A stretch of DNA of 64,000 bases from Leptolyngbya sp. Heron Island J (GTDB lineage: Bacteria > Cyanobacteriota > Cyanobacteriia > Phormidesmidales > Phormidesmidaceae), in NCBI RefSeq assembly GCF_000482245.1, contig NZ_AWNH01000015.1, positions 1-64,000 of the forward strand, given 5' to 3'. Of the stretch, positions 1-9,056 are shown one piece after another. A program made the position numbers and the translations under genes. The notes beneath the pieces are model-generated. The model was not told where the DNA came from and ran no database searches. It was given only the letters and a program-made list of their open reading frames with translations. The number at the start of each line of letters is the position of its first letter. Position 1 is the stretch's first letter.

Positions 1-111
1 ACCTAATTTGACTGCTTCAATGCCCGCATAGCGACGACGATCTTTTTCTGACAGTGACTGGTAATAACGCTGCATCTGGACTTCGATTTCAGCAGAATAG
101 GACACAAGCAT
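1..111 (-). mobile_element. IS transposase gene, N-terminal part only (runs off the window)
   Basis: An open frame of 37 codons starts with ATG at 111 and continues past position 1. The visible protein contains YYQSLSEKDRRRYAGIEAVK, which I recognise from memory as the N-terminal type of ISAzo13/DDE-type transposases common in cyanobacteria. Only the start is present, so neither the catalytic domain nor whether the element is intact can be judged. No terminal inverted repeat could be assigned between 112 and 196. It is the only sign of an insertion sequence at this edge. Confidence 0.6.
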
Positions 112-196
112 TGGTTCTCTGAAACTACCTATTTTTTAGGCTATCCTACCTGTGCAAATGTGGATACTATAAAATCCTTATTCCTAATCTGACTGT

Positions 197-598
197 TTAA
201 GATGCCTTGGCCGCCTGAGTCCCCTTGTACTTCAAAAACTCAGCAAAATGAAGTACCGCTTCAAGTTTCTCTTCAGATAATTCTTCCATCAACGCCAACA
301 ACTCAGCCCTCACCCCTACCGTCTCACGAGCAGGCGTTACCAAATGAATCTGCTCAGGACTAACTGTTTCTACACCAATAGTCTCCATAAAGGCCTCTGG
401 TTCATCAGCCGAGCTATCTACAAAATCACCACCCGGTTCAGCCGTCACCCAACGGCCAAACAGCTCTACCATGTAGGCTTCACCATTATTAAACACCTCG
501 ACAATCGCCCCAGCCGTACCCACAGGCGCAGTATTGCCATCTTCCAAGACAAGACTTTCCCTAAGTTTGACCGCATCAAATAACTGAAATTGACTCAT
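197..598 (-). CDS. DUF4926-type small protein with DUF2281-like tail
   Basis: A 133-residue protein. The start at 598 (MSQFQLFDAV) is chosen because a GGGAGG ribosome binding site lies just upstream (603-608 on the complement); the longer reading from 613 would bury it. Residues 1-85 form a small beta-rich unit (LFDAVKLRESL, GTAGAIVEVF, AYMVELFG) typical of DUF4926. The last 30 residues (ELLALMEELSEEKLEAVLHF) resemble DUF2281-type short helical proteins that often act as antitoxin-like partners. No toxin-like gene is adjacent; the neighbour is a transposase start. Function is unknown. A solitary antitoxin-like or regulatory protein is one possibility, not shown by the sequence. Confidence 0.6.
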   Translation of the reverse strand: MSQFQLFDAVKLRESLVLEDGNTAPVGTAGAIVEVFNNGEAYMVELFGRWVTAEPGGDFVDSSADEPEAFMETIGVETVSPEQIHLVTPARETVGVRAELLALMEELSEEKLEAVLHFAEFLKYKGTQAAKAS

Positions 599-809
599 AG
601 TTGCCTCCCACAATATTTCGTTAGTGAAGCATCAGCTCGCGCCAGATTCAAAATCTAGCGCTAATCGAAGACTGTCTGCTAAAGCGAAAGGTCGGCTATG
701 AAGCTGTGTATACAGGGCATTACTAACTTCGTCTCAAAATCTGTAACGTCTCCCCATTCTTCTAATTACCGAAGCTAGAGTAGGCCCATAAGCTCCTCAG
801 GTATTCCCC

Positions 810-2174
810 ATGCGTCACCTACCTACTCTGGTCCTCACCACCCTGCTCCTCAGCAGCCCCCTCCATCGCACCGTTGCTCAGCCCAATGCTGGCACCATCA
901 GCTCTCCCGAAACCACAATTACCGAAACAGAGCGTTTACCCGATATCGTCAGCCAGCAAGTACACACCGACCTCGCCCAAATCCTCAGCTTTGTCTTCAA
1001 AAATAACATCACCATTGAAGACATCAGCATTGATCGCTACAGCCGCGAAACCTGGTCCGATAGCTGCTTAGGGCTAGGTGGCCCAGCCGAATCATGCCTG
1101 GCCACCCCGACCGAAGGCTGGCAGATAGAAGCCATCTATCAAGGCCAATCTTTCTTCTACCACACTGACCTCAGCGGCAACCAAATCCGCCGCTCCACCC
1201 TGGACAACAATCTGCCCTCTTCTCTCCAAACCCGACTTTTACAAACTGCTGAAGCCGCAGGATTTGGCGAAGACCTATCCATTGTTGAAGCTCAGCCCAA
1301 ACTATGGGACAGCTGCTATGGTCTACCCACCACAGCCGATATCTGTAGCGCTATTGGAATTTACGGCTGGCAAGCTATTGTTACCGACGGTGACCATTAT
1401 TGGATTTATCACACCGACAATCTTGGCAACACGATTCGGCTTAATGATATCGCTAGCACCAACACTGCTGTACCCACATTTATTAACGACGCTGAGTTTG
1501 AAGAACTGGGCAGCGAAACCACTTTTTATAGCAACGTGATGGGAGGCATTATCGGCTTAACCACGGTTTCTCGCTTAAACAACGATGGTGAACTGCTGGT
1601 CTATAGCCATAGCCCTGACCAACAGATTCACAACAGAAACACGGCTAACATCAGTCCGCAACAGCTTGATGGCTTCTACAATCAGCTCACAGAAAACAAC
1701 TTTAATAGCTTTAATGGCCTGCTCTATTTACCTAAAGTAGATGCAGCAGACTACGGGATTGTTACCCTCACAAATGGAGCCAGCCAGGTAGCTTTTGCCG
1801 ACTTTATCTTTAGCGATGTGCCTCCCCAACTCCAAACTGTTACCCAGGGCTGGGAAGCGCTCCAGGCAGAGACCAAACCCATGCCTACCATACCTGTGGC
1901 TGATAATTCCCAAACCGAGCTATCCGAGAATATCCAAACCCAGGTCCGCACCAACCTCGCTAATCACCTTGGCATCTCCGTCGACCAAATTACGATCCAG
2001 AGCTATAGTCGCCAAACCTGGTCCGATGGCTGCCTGGGCCTGGGGGGGCCTGCTGAGCTGTGTCTGGCCGCTCTTACCGAAGGCTGGCAAGTCGAAGCAG
2101 TCGATACTGATACTAATCAAACCTACGTTTACCGGACTAACCTAAACGGCGATCAAATTCGCCGTGAGCCGTAG
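810..2174 (+). CDS. Exported protein with three WSD-C-x8-C type repeats and an emfourin-like central region
   Basis: A 454-residue protein with a Sec-type signal peptide (MRHLPTLVLTTLLLSS, cleavage probably near residue 24). Three related units of about 75 residues are seen at roughly 51-128, 139-212 and 375-454. Units 1 and 3 are close copies (YSR-TWSD-CLGLGGPAE-CLA, then EGWQ-EA, Y-T-L-G-QIRR); unit 2 is diverged (LWDSCYGL, YGWQAIV, HTDNLGNTIRL). Each keeps two cysteines that could form a disulfide. Residues about 230-350 (GGIIGLTTVSRLNNDGEL, then ISPQQLDGFYNQLTENNF) have the layout of emfourin-like domains, known from protealysin inhibitors; this is recognition by pattern, not a search. 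Likely periplasmic or secreted. A protease-inhibitor role is inference. It stands alone, 62 bp before the CpcS-type gene. Confidence 0.65.
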   Translation: MRHLPTLVLTTLLLSSPLHRTVAQPNAGTISSPETTITETERLPDIVSQQVHTDLAQILSFVFKNNITIEDISIDRYSRETWSDSCLGLGGPAESCLATPTEGWQIEAIYQGQSFFYHTDLSGNQIRRSTLDNNLPSSLQTRLLQTAEAAGFGEDLSIVEAQPKLWDSCYGLPTTADICSAIGIYGWQAIVTDGDHYWIYHTDNLGNTIRLNDIASTNTAVPTFINDAEFEELGSETTFYSNVMGGIIGLTTVSRLNNDGELLVYSHSPDQQIHNRNTANISPQQLDGFYNQLTENNFNSFNGLLYLPKVDAADYGIVTLTNGASQVAFADFIFSDVPPQLQTVTQGWEALQAETKPMPTIPVADNSQTELSENIQTQVRTNLANHLGISVDQITIQSYSRQTWSDGCLGLGGPAELCLAALTEGWQVEAVDTDTNQTYVYRTNLNGDQIRREP

Positions 2175-2236
2175 TTTACATTTCACCAGCGGTTTATCAT
2201 AAAGGAAAAATACCAAACCCTCATAACGCCTTCCTT

Positions 2237-2851
2237 ATGGATGTAATGGAATTCTTCCAGCACAGTGCTGGGCAATGGCAATCGCAACGCACCACTCATC
2301 ATTTACCGTTCCGCCGTGCAGAATTAGGCGGCTCTAATATTACGGTCGAAGCCCTCGACAAAGATAACGAAAAAATTATTGCCATTTGCGAACTCCACGA
2401 AATTGAACCGGCGCTGGCTGTCGGTGGTGCCTATGTGGCCTGGAATGGTGAAATGGCCTGGGACCGTGATGGCGAGGGCAACCATGAAGGGACAACTATT
2501 TTTGCGCTGGTTCCTGATGAGGATAATCCTCGCAAGGGTCGGCTGCTGCGGGAGCGGGGCTATGCGGAAATTGTGCCAGTAGTTGGCCGTTATGAAATGG
2601 ATGATGAAGACGGTCTGGTGCTGGAAACTGAGTATGACACCATGAGTTCGGTAGAGCGGTTTTGGTTTGTGACACCGGATCTACGCATGCGGAGCAGCAT
2701 TGTGAAACGCTTTGGTGGGTTTAATACGGCGTCGTTTTGTGCTGAAACTCGGGTGGTGGATGGCAAAGCGATCGCAGGAACGCCTTTGGAAGATACCGCA
2801 GCGGTTGAGGCATTTGATCAGACATCCCAGTTAGCGGCCATGGGTTGGTAG
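2237..2851 (+). CDS. cpcS: Phycobiliprotein chromophore lyase, CpcS/CpeS type
   Basis: A 204-residue protein of the CpcS/CpeS lipocalin-fold family, which attaches bilins to a cysteine of phycobiliprotein subunits (typically Cys-84 of beta subunits). The N terminus MDVMEFFQHSAGQWQSQRTT and the following HHLPFRRAELGGSNITVEAL are hallmarks, as are AVGGAYVAWNGEMAWD and FALVPDE in the middle. Length is close to the family's. No phycobilisome genes lie nearby, which is usual for these lyases. The family members CpcS, CpcU and CpeS differ in substrate and cannot be told apart safely here; the symbol is therefore family-level. It converges on the aminopeptidase gene. Confidence 0.82.
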   Translation: MDVMEFFQHSAGQWQSQRTTHHLPFRRAELGGSNITVEALDKDNEKIIAICELHEIEPALAVGGAYVAWNGEMAWDRDGEGNHEGTTIFALVPDEDNPRKGRLLRERGYAEIVPVVGRYEMDDEDGLVLETEYDTMSSVERFWFVTPDLRMRSSIVKRFGGFNTASFCAETRVVDGKAIAGTPLEDTAAVEAFDQTSQLAAMGW

Positions 2852-2867
2852 GAATAGTCTGTACGCC

Positions 2868-2896
2868 GTAGGGGCAGCCACAAGGGCAGCCCCTAC
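2868..2896. terminator. Hairpin between convergent cpcS-type and aminopeptidase genes
   Basis: GTAGGGGCAGCC (2868-2879) pairs with GGCAGCCCCTAC (2885-2896) over a five-base loop with one A:A mismatch. It lies between two convergent genes and could end transcription both ways, although no strong T-run follows. GTAGGGGC/GCCCCTAC hairpins of this sort also occur as dispersed repeats in cyanobacterial genomes. Confidence 0.5.
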
Positions 2897-2902
2897 AGGT
2901 GT

Positions 2903-5524
2903 TTATTTCTCCTTGGCCTTTTTCTCTGCTTTGGCCTTGGCTTCCAAGGTTTCTAACCGACTCTTTAGATCCCGGTTTAACTGCTTGAGTTCATCGAGAT
3001 CTTTGCGGAGCTCATCGACGGCTTTATCTGCGCCAATTGCTTTGCGCACCTTGCCCATGGCTTCTTCGGCACGGCGTTTGACGCGTCCATCTGGACTTTG
3101 TTCGGCCAATCCTTGGAGGACTCGCACGGCACCGGAGACTTCCATTTGCCCCAGGGCCATAACGACAGCTACCTGGGTGAGGAAGAATTCTTCACGGGCG
3201 ATGGCCTCCAGGCGATCCAGGATGCGATCGCACCCCACTTTACTCTGACCTGCCGCAATCTTCCCTAATGAGCGAATGGCATTGAGCCGCAGCGCCTGAG
3301 GTACGCCAATCTCGGTATAGGGTAGCAACAAATCTAAGGCGGCTTCTGAGGATTTGAATACGCTTAGACCTGCGATCGCGCCAGAGCGCACCACTTCATT
3401 CCAGCCTGCCCGCTCCTCCAACACCATTTTTAATAGCTTCAGAGTCTTTTTCTCTTTGCTTTTGCCATTGTCTAAAGTGCTAGAGCCTACTTTACCCAGG
3501 GCATTAACAGCCGCCCCTTCAACGTAGTAACTCTCATCACCGTTTTCAACAACAGATTTTAGAGCCTTGTAGCTGGCAGCTGTTTTCACCCCGGCCAGGG
3601 CATTAACAACCGCTCGTCGTACCTTGGGATGTTTGTCGTTTAAGCCTTTTAGCAGCCCCTCAACCGCTTGATCTAACTGAATCGTAGCTAACGCTTCTGC
3701 CACTTCTGCTCGCACAGCCCAAAAAGAGTCGTTAATCAGAGCCGCGCTCAGAGTTTCCACCGCTTCCAGCGTGCCTTTTTTTGCGATCGCTTTGGCCGCA
3801 TACAAACGAGAGATTGGCTCCGGATCATACTTGAGCTGGGCCTGTAGTTCTTTTAACGGATACTCCAGTTTGACAGTTTTGAGCGTGTGGTTACCCACGT
3901 CAAAACTCATAAAGTCTGGCTTTTTCTGCAGTGGGAAATAGAACGCCTGCTGCCGCTCGTGAATTCTCACCGTTACGGTTTGCACATTGGCAGTGTCGTT
4001 CTCCACATAGCCAAATCCGATAGGAATCTGCAGGTCAAACAAACCCTCTTGGACCTGAGATTTGCCATCGGCCACCTGGGTCTGGGTCACCATTAACTTA
4101 ACAAGATTGCTATCCCCATCCCAGCTATAGCTGACAGCATAATCGGGATGCCCACCGCGATAGACATACTGGTCAAACAGATAGCGCAGATTCTTGCCAG
4201 TGGCTTTGTCGATAGCCCGCAACACATCGACCGTTTCTACCGTGCTGTGGGCATTGTCAGTTAAAAGAGTTTTTAACGTCTTGGTAAACAGCTGATCCCC
4301 CAGGGCCTGACGGATCATGTGATAAACACAGGAGCCTTTTTCGTAAATGTGGCGGTCGTACAGCTCGATGGGCTCACGATAAATGTGGGTCACTAGCGGA
4401 CGACGATAGCGGCTAGCATCTTCCGCAAGATAGGCACGGGCGTGGTTGAGGTGATAGTACATAGCCTCGTCACGACCGTAGGCTGCTTCTAGCCACAGCA
4501 CTTCTGAATAGGTGGCCATGCCTTCTTTGACCCAGGCATGGGACCAGTGGTTAATTACAATCAGGTCGCCAAACCACTGGTGAGCCAGCTCATGGGCCAC
4601 CAGGGTTTCAGAACGCAGGTTATCGATAGCGGCCCGTTGATCTAGCAGACAGCGATCGGTGAGTAATGTGGTAGTCGTATTCTCCATGCCGCCAAAGATG
4701 AAGTCGGCAGGGCAGGCCTGATCATAGTTGGAGAAAGGATAGTCGTAGCCAAATACCTGGCTAAATCGCTCCATCATCTGGGGCGTTTTGCCCATGGTCA
4801 GCTCGATTTGGTCCTTACGGCCTTTGGCCACGTAGTAGCGTACAGGACGTCCCCGCCACTCGTTTTCAATACTGTCATATTCACCAATGGCCAGGGTCAT
4901 CAGATAGCTAGGGTGAACCTTATCCAGCTGCCAGTGATAGATTTTGGCCTTGCCGTCTTCTTCAGTGGAGACTAGTTCGCCATTGGATAGGGCAAAATAC
5001 TTTTTCGGTACTCGCACCCGCACTTCAGACGTGGCTAGCTGGCCTGGATAGTCAAAGCAAGGGAACCAGAAGCGAGAGTCTTCATCTTCACCCTGGGTCC
5101 AGACCTGATAAGGCTTATCGGGATAGTGTTCGTCTGGGGCAATAAAGTAGATACCGCGCTGGGGTTCTTTAACAGCGTAGGCAATGGCCAGGGTAATGGG
5201 CTGACCTGCCAGGGTGGGCTTGCTGAGGTGAATATGAAGCTGTTCACCGTCGTAGTCAAAGCTCTGTTGTTCATTGCCAATGGTGATGGCATCAATGGAC
5301 AGACTGACAGCATCCAGGGTCAAACTGTCTACACCGTTGCGCACTGGATTGAGACGAATCGTACAGGTACCCCGATAGCTTTTTTTAGGAATATCAAAGT
5401 CTAGATCCAGAGCAATGTGCTCAACTTGGCCAGGGCGATCAGGATTGTAATGGGGCGACGCACCAGGCAGCTCAAAAGACTTATGGCCGTTTTCATCGGC
5501 GTTGAAATAGGCAGCGACGGACAT
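2903..5524 (-). CDS. M1 family zinc aminopeptidase with C-terminal HEAT repeats
   Basis: An 873-residue M1 peptidase that would remove N-terminal residues from peptides. The exopeptidase motif GGMEN is at about 278-282. The zinc site HELAH is at 311-315, with the third ligand Glu at about 334 in VKEGMATYSE; all catalytic residues are present. Residues about 560-830 are helical HEAT-like repeats (for example AVETLSAALINDSFWAVRAE), and the last 45 residues form a charged coiled coil ending in a Lys-rich tail. No signal peptide is visible, so it is probably cytosolic. The HEAT extension replaces the usual PepN C-terminal domain and is typical of the bacterial aminopeptidase/HEAT proteins. It is divergent from the methyltransferase gene. 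Confidence 0.88.
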   Translation of the reverse strand: MSVAAYFNADENGHKSFELPGASPHYNPDRPGQVEHIALDLDFDIPKKSYRGTCTIRLNPVRNGVDSLTLDAVSLSIDAITIGNEQQSFDYDGEQLHIHLSKPTLAGQPITLAIAYAVKEPQRGIYFIAPDEHYPDKPYQVWTQGEDEDSRFWFPCFDYPGQLATSEVRVRVPKKYFALSNGELVSTEEDGKAKIYHWQLDKVHPSYLMTLAIGEYDSIENEWRGRPVRYYVAKGRKDQIELTMGKTPQMMERFSQVFGYDYPFSNYDQACPADFIFGGMENTTTTLLTDRCLLDQRAAIDNLRSETLVAHELAHQWFGDLIVINHWSHAWVKEGMATYSEVLWLEAAYGRDEAMYYHLNHARAYLAEDASRYRRPLVTHIYREPIELYDRHIYEKGSCVYHMIRQALGDQLFTKTLKTLLTDNAHSTVETVDVLRAIDKATGKNLRYLFDQYVYRGGHPDYAVSYSWDGDSNLVKLMVTQTQVADGKSQVQEGLFDLQIPIGFGYVENDTANVQTVTVRIHERQQAFYFPLQKKPDFMSFDVGNHTLKTVKLEYPLKELQAQLKYDPEPISRLYAAKAIAKKGTLEAVETLSAALINDSFWAVRAEVAEALATIQLDQAVEGLLKGLNDKHPKVRRAVVNALAGVKTAASYKALKSVVENGDESYYVEGAAVNALGKVGSSTLDNGKSKEKKTLKLLKMVLEERAGWNEVVRSGAIAGLSVFKSSEAALDLLLPYTEIGVPQALRLNAIRSLGKIAAGQSKVGCDRILDRLEAIAREEFFLTQVAVVMALGQMEVSGAVRVLQGLAEQSPDGRVKRRAEEAMGKVRKAIGADKAVDELRKDLDELKQLNRDLKSRLETLEAKAKAEKKAKEK

Positions 5525-5664
5525 AGAAGATTTGTGGTGAGTTTGGGGTGATTTTGGCTATCTAGGTTAACGTTTTCTCAACGATTGCGCTGCCATGCTT
5601 TGGGATACTTAAAGTGGTACGCGTGCCCATCCTTCGATCCGTTGTTGTCTGCGTCGTTATCTAA

Positions 5665-6618
5665 ATGAATGCTATTGCTTCTCGTTCGATTACTCGCCTG
5701 ATTAATGGAGCTCTGGCGATTAAGCCGCTGGCCAACTTTGCTAAGGACCGGGCCAGGAACATGATGATTAAACGGGCGGAATCCATTGGGGTGTATTGGC
5801 TTGATGAGGTAGCTCAGCTTAGGGCTCGGGATGGCGATGCGGCGTTTAATCCGATTTGGGAACAGGAAAGAGCGGAAATTTGCGATCGCGCCCTCACCTA
5901 TCCCAACTATTACCTCACCAGTTTCCACGCCTACGAAGAAGGCAATCTCGGCTGGGAACCCGCGCTAGAAGCCACCGTCGCCGCGAAAGCCGTCCATGCC
6001 CGACTATGGCCCGAAGGCGATGCCCGTGGCGATATCCGTCTGCGGCAAAGCTATCTAGATGTTTTACTAGAGCAGTTACCCCAAACCCCTGAAACCATCG
6101 TGGATTTAGGCTGCAGCACCGGCCTCAGCACCCATGCCCTGCAGCAGGCCTATCCCAAGGCCAAAATTATCGGCGTAGAACTGTCAGATTATTTTCTAAC
6201 AGTGGCCAACTACCAAACCAACGTAGCGTTAGACAGTACACAGCTCACCAATAGCCCCCAATGGCTACACGCCGCCGCAGAAAATACGGGTCTTGCTGAT
6301 AGCTCAGTGGATTTAGTGTCGGCGTCCTTACTATTCCACGAACTACCCACCTCAGCAGCCCTGGAGATCATCCGCGAAGCCTACCGCATCCTGCGTCCCG
6401 GCGGTCACTTCACCATCATGGAAATGAATCCTCAGTCAGAGGTCTACAAAAAACTGCCCGCCTATGTGCTGACGTTACTCAAAAGCACTGAACCCTATCT
6501 CGATCAATACTTTGCCTTAGATCTACATCAGGCTCTCATGGAGAGAGGGTTTTCTCAACCCAGCCAAGCTACCAACACATCCAGGCATCGCGTGGTCATC
6601 GCCCAAAAGCCTGCTTAG
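5665..6618 (+). CDS. Class I SAM-dependent methyltransferase
   Basis: A 317-residue protein with a Rossmann methyltransferase domain from about residue 140. Motif I is VDLGCSTG (146-153), followed by the acidic ribose-binding end of strand 2 (IIGVELSDYF) and a motif near LVSASLLFHELP; ILRPGGHFTIMEMNP is the usual post-strand-4/5 segment. The first 130 residues are a helical, basic-rich extension (SITRLINGALAIKPLANFAK). The substrate cannot be read from the sequence. The layout recalls ubiquinone/menaquinone and lipid methyltransferases, but no pathway neighbour supports a specific assignment. The start at 5665 is the first ATG of the frame; no good ribosome binding site is seen. Confidence 0.75.
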   Translation: MNAIASRSITRLINGALAIKPLANFAKDRARNMMIKRAESIGVYWLDEVAQLRARDGDAAFNPIWEQERAEICDRALTYPNYYLTSFHAYEEGNLGWEPALEATVAAKAVHARLWPEGDARGDIRLRQSYLDVLLEQLPQTPETIVDLGCSTGLSTHALQQAYPKAKIIGVELSDYFLTVANYQTNVALDSTQLTNSPQWLHAAAENTGLADSSVDLVSASLLFHELPTSAALEIIREAYRILRPGGHFTIMEMNPQSEVYKKLPAYVLTLLKSTEPYLDQYFALDLHQALMERGFSQPSQATNTSRHRVVIAQKPA

Positions 6619-6959
6619 CTCAGGCTAGCAGCTCAGCATCTAACCGCAGCCGCCAGGTATCAGCGAATTCAAGGGCTGATGCCAATTTATCAGTCTAAAA
6701 ATTGCTCACTTTTATTAATCACTTGTAACGTTCCCATTACACACCTTTAAGAAATCCAGCAGATAACAGGGGATCAATATTTTTATTCATACAGTGGTTA
6801 ATTGAGGCCTGATGGTTGCTGCTTTTAGCAGCACCATGCGACAGCCGACCCCGTAAAGCCACATCGTCATCGTTGCTCCATAGCACTTGTGAAGGGAGCA
6901 CTTGTAAAGGGTTCGAGAATACTCTGAGCGGTGTGGTCAATGCTATAAAAACTGGCCTT
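6619..6959. other. ndhD1 upstream region with a 15-bp tandem repeat
   Basis: This 341-base gap has no convincing gene. AGCACTTGTGAAGGG (6882-6896) is followed directly by AGCACTTGTAAAGGG (6897-6911), a tandem pair differing at one base. TATAAA at 6944-6949 looks like a -10 element but lies only about 10 bases before the chosen ndhD1 ATG, which would imply a very short leader. A small GCTGCT/AGCAGC hairpin lies near 6817-6831. The open frame of ndhD1 runs back through part of this region to 6816, but that N-terminal stretch does not resemble the family. Confidence 0.4.
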
Positions 6960-8552
6960 ATGTCTATGGACTTTGCAACATTTCCTTGGTTAACCACCAT
7001 CATTTTGCTGCCCATTGTGGCCGCATTGATCCTCCCCATCATTCCCGACAAGGATGGCAAAACGGTGCGGTGGTATTCCCTGATTGTCGGACTGATTGAT
7101 TTTGCCCTGATTGTCACCGCTTTTGTCACTGTCTATGATCCCAGTAGCTCTGGGATGCAGCTAGTAGAAAGCTATAGCTGGGTACCTGCTCTCGACCTCA
7201 AGTGGTCCGTGGGTGTGGATGGTCTATCAATGCCGCTAGTTTTGTTAACTGGCTTTATCACCACACTAGCCACTCTGGCAGCCTGGCCGGTTACCCTCAA
7301 ACCTAAACTTTTCTATTTTCTACTGCTGTCAATGTACGGGGCTCAAATTGCAGTCTTTGCCGTGCAGGACATGCTGCTCTTCTTCCTAGTATGGGAACTG
7401 GAGCTGATCCCGGTATATCTGCTGCTGTCAATCTGGGGGGGTAAGCGACGTCTTTATGCAGCGACTAAGTTTATTCTTTACACAGCGGGCGGCTCACTGT
7501 TTATCCTAGTGGCGGCCCTGGCTATGGCCTTCTACGGTGACACAGTCACCTTCGATATGCAGGCCCTGATGGCTAAGGAATTTCCTGTACGTCTGCAGCT
7601 CTGGCTATATACAGCATTTTTAGTGGCCTATGCGGTCAAACTACCGATCTTTCCACTACACACTTGGCTACCCGATGCCCATGGTGAAGCCACAGCCCCG
7701 GTACACATGCTGCTGGCAGGCATCCTGCTCAAGATGGGTGGCTATGCTCTGATCCGCATGAATGTAGAGATGCTGCCCGATGCCCATGCAATTGTGGCAC
7801 CAGGGTTGATTCTCTTCGGAGTAATCAACATTATTTACGCTGCGTTGACCTCCTTTGCCCAACGCAACCTCAAACGAAAGATTGCCTACTCATCCATCTC
7901 CCACATGGGATTTGTGATTATCGGTATTGCATCGTTTACCAACCTGGGCATGAGTGGTGCAGTTTTGCAGATGGTATCCCACGGACTAATTGGAGCTAGC
8001 CTGTTCTTCCTGGTAGGAGCCACTTATGATCGCACCCACACTCTGGTTTTGCCAGAAATGGGCGGTGTTGGTACTAAGATGCCAAAAATCTTCGCGATGT
8101 TTACCGCCTGCTCCATGGCATCTCTAGCCCTTCCCGGCATGAGTGGATTTGTCGCCGAGCTCATGGTGTTTGTCGGCTTTGCCAACAGCGATGCTTACAG
8201 CTTTAATTTTAAGCTGGTCATGATTCTGCTGATGGCTGTGGGTGTTATTTTGACACCTATCTACCTGCTTTCCATGCTGCGGGAAATTTTCTTTGGCCCC
8301 GAGAATAAAGACCTAATTGAACATCAAGCATTAATTGATGCGGAACCCCGTGAGGTATTTATCGTCGCATGCTTGCTGGTGCCCATCGTTGGGTTTGGTC
8401 TTTATCCCAAGCTCCTCACCCAGGTCTACGATGCCAAGACCATACAGATCAGTGAAGAGTTGCGGACAGAGCTATTTGCCATTGCTGATAGCACCCCACC
8501 ATTGCCAATTGGCACAATACCCACCACCAAAGCTCCAACTATTGCCAACTAG
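6960..8552 (+). CDS. ndhD1: NAD(P)H-quinone oxidoreductase subunit 4 (NdhD1)
   Basis: A membrane arm subunit of the cyanobacterial NDH-1 complex, a proton-pumping module in respiration and cyclic electron flow around photosystem I. The protein is 530 residues from the ATG at 6960 (a second ATG lies at 6966), matching the family; the open frame reaches back to 6816 but the extra residues are soluble and unlike NdhD. Diagnostic stretches are [16 protein letters not shown] at the N terminus, [19 protein letters not shown] (the key Glu of the antiporter-like fold), [18 protein letters not shown] and [13 protein letters not shown]. About 14 transmembrane segments are expected. Close match to NdhD1 rather than the CO2-uptake forms NdhD3/D4 is judged from memory. 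Followed by a strong terminator. Confidence 0.93.
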   Translation: MSMDFATFPWLTTIILLPIVAALILPIIPDKDGKTVRWYSLIVGLIDFALIVTAFVTVYDPSSSGMQLVESYSWVPALDLKWSVGVDGLSMPLVLLTGFITTLATLAAWPVTLKPKLFYFLLLSMYGAQIAVFAVQDMLLFFLVWELELIPVYLLLSIWGGKRRLYAATKFILYTAGGSLFILVAALAMAFYGDTVTFDMQALMAKEFPVRLQLWLYTAFLVAYAVKLPIFPLHTWLPDAHGEATAPVHMLLAGILLKMGGYALIRMNVEMLPDAHAIVAPGLILFGVINIIYAALTSFAQRNLKRKIAYSSISHMGFVIIGIASFTNLGMSGAVLQMVSHGLIGASLFFLVGATYDRTHTLVLPEMGGVGTKMPKIFAMFTACSMASLALPGMSGFVAELMVFVGFANSDAYSFNFKLVMILLMAVGVILTPIYLLSMLREIFFGPENKDLIEHQALIDAEPREVFIVACLLVPIVGFGLYPKLLTQVYDAKTIQISEELRTELFAIADSTPPLPIGTIPTTKAPTIAN

Positions 8553-8589
8553 GCCTCGTTACTCTCTTACATAGATAGCAATGGTGCGT

Positions 8590-8621
8590 AAAGGGTGCAT
8601 GTCGGATGACATGCACCCTTT
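8590..8621 (+). terminator. Intrinsic terminator of ndhD1
   Basis: A perfect 14-bp stem (AAAGGGTGCATGTC pairing with GACATGCACCCTTT) with the four-base loop GGAT, 38 bases after the ndhD1 stop. The 3' arm ends in a short T-run, as expected for a Rho-independent terminator. Confidence 0.85.
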
Positions 8622-9056
8622 TAGTGATGATATTCTTGTGGCCAGTTCCCTGGCGGCAGGTAACAGCAATGAGTTGAGTAGTAATACTAGTTACACCCTG
8701 GAATTCAATCATTACAATACGACCTTTGCATAAGGAAATTTGGCGTTGCTGCTCCTTGGGATGATTTCATCTACAAGCTGCAGGTAAATGGCATTGCTGC
8801 TAGATCGGTTGCATCTGCTCGCATCAGCGACGACGAAAATTTTCTTTGCTGATGCGAGCAGATTTACGGGCAACGGATGAATCCTGAACAATAATGTGTA
8901 GGCTAGATTCCTCTGCGATGGTGGGCCAGATTTTTGCCAGAACTGTCTAATCTGTGGATGATCCAACATGAACCACCGAGCTTATCGGTAATTGCCCCTT
9001 GACAAGCTCCAGTGGTTTTATTTATCTCTTAAGCACCCTTACATCCAGATCGTCCA
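8622..9056. pseudogene. Gene-free stretch with possible coding relic and 16-bp inverted repeat
   Basis: No intact gene is convincing here. On the minus strand, an 85-codon frame (8712-8969) and a neighbouring frame encoding IWPTIAEESSLHIIVQDSSV and then ARKSARISKENFRRR both look protein-like but are interrupted, which suggests a decayed gene read across frameshifts. I cannot name its family. A perfect 16-bp inverted repeat, ATCTGCTCGCATCAGC (8813-8828) and its complement (8848-8863), with a 19-base spacer, overlaps this stretch and duplicates part of the same relic in inverted orientation. Confidence 0.4.

Noticed and set aside
1-598. Toxin-antitoxin pair at the left edge
   Set aside because: The neighbour is a transposase start and no toxin-like gene is visible within the window.
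6905-6925. tRNA T-arm-like GGGTTCGAGAATAC
   Set aside because: No acceptor, D or anticodon arms at proper distances; chance match.
8712-8969. 85-codon minus-strand ORF as a real gene
   Set aside because: A neighbouring frame looks equally protein-like and both are broken, so a relic fits better.
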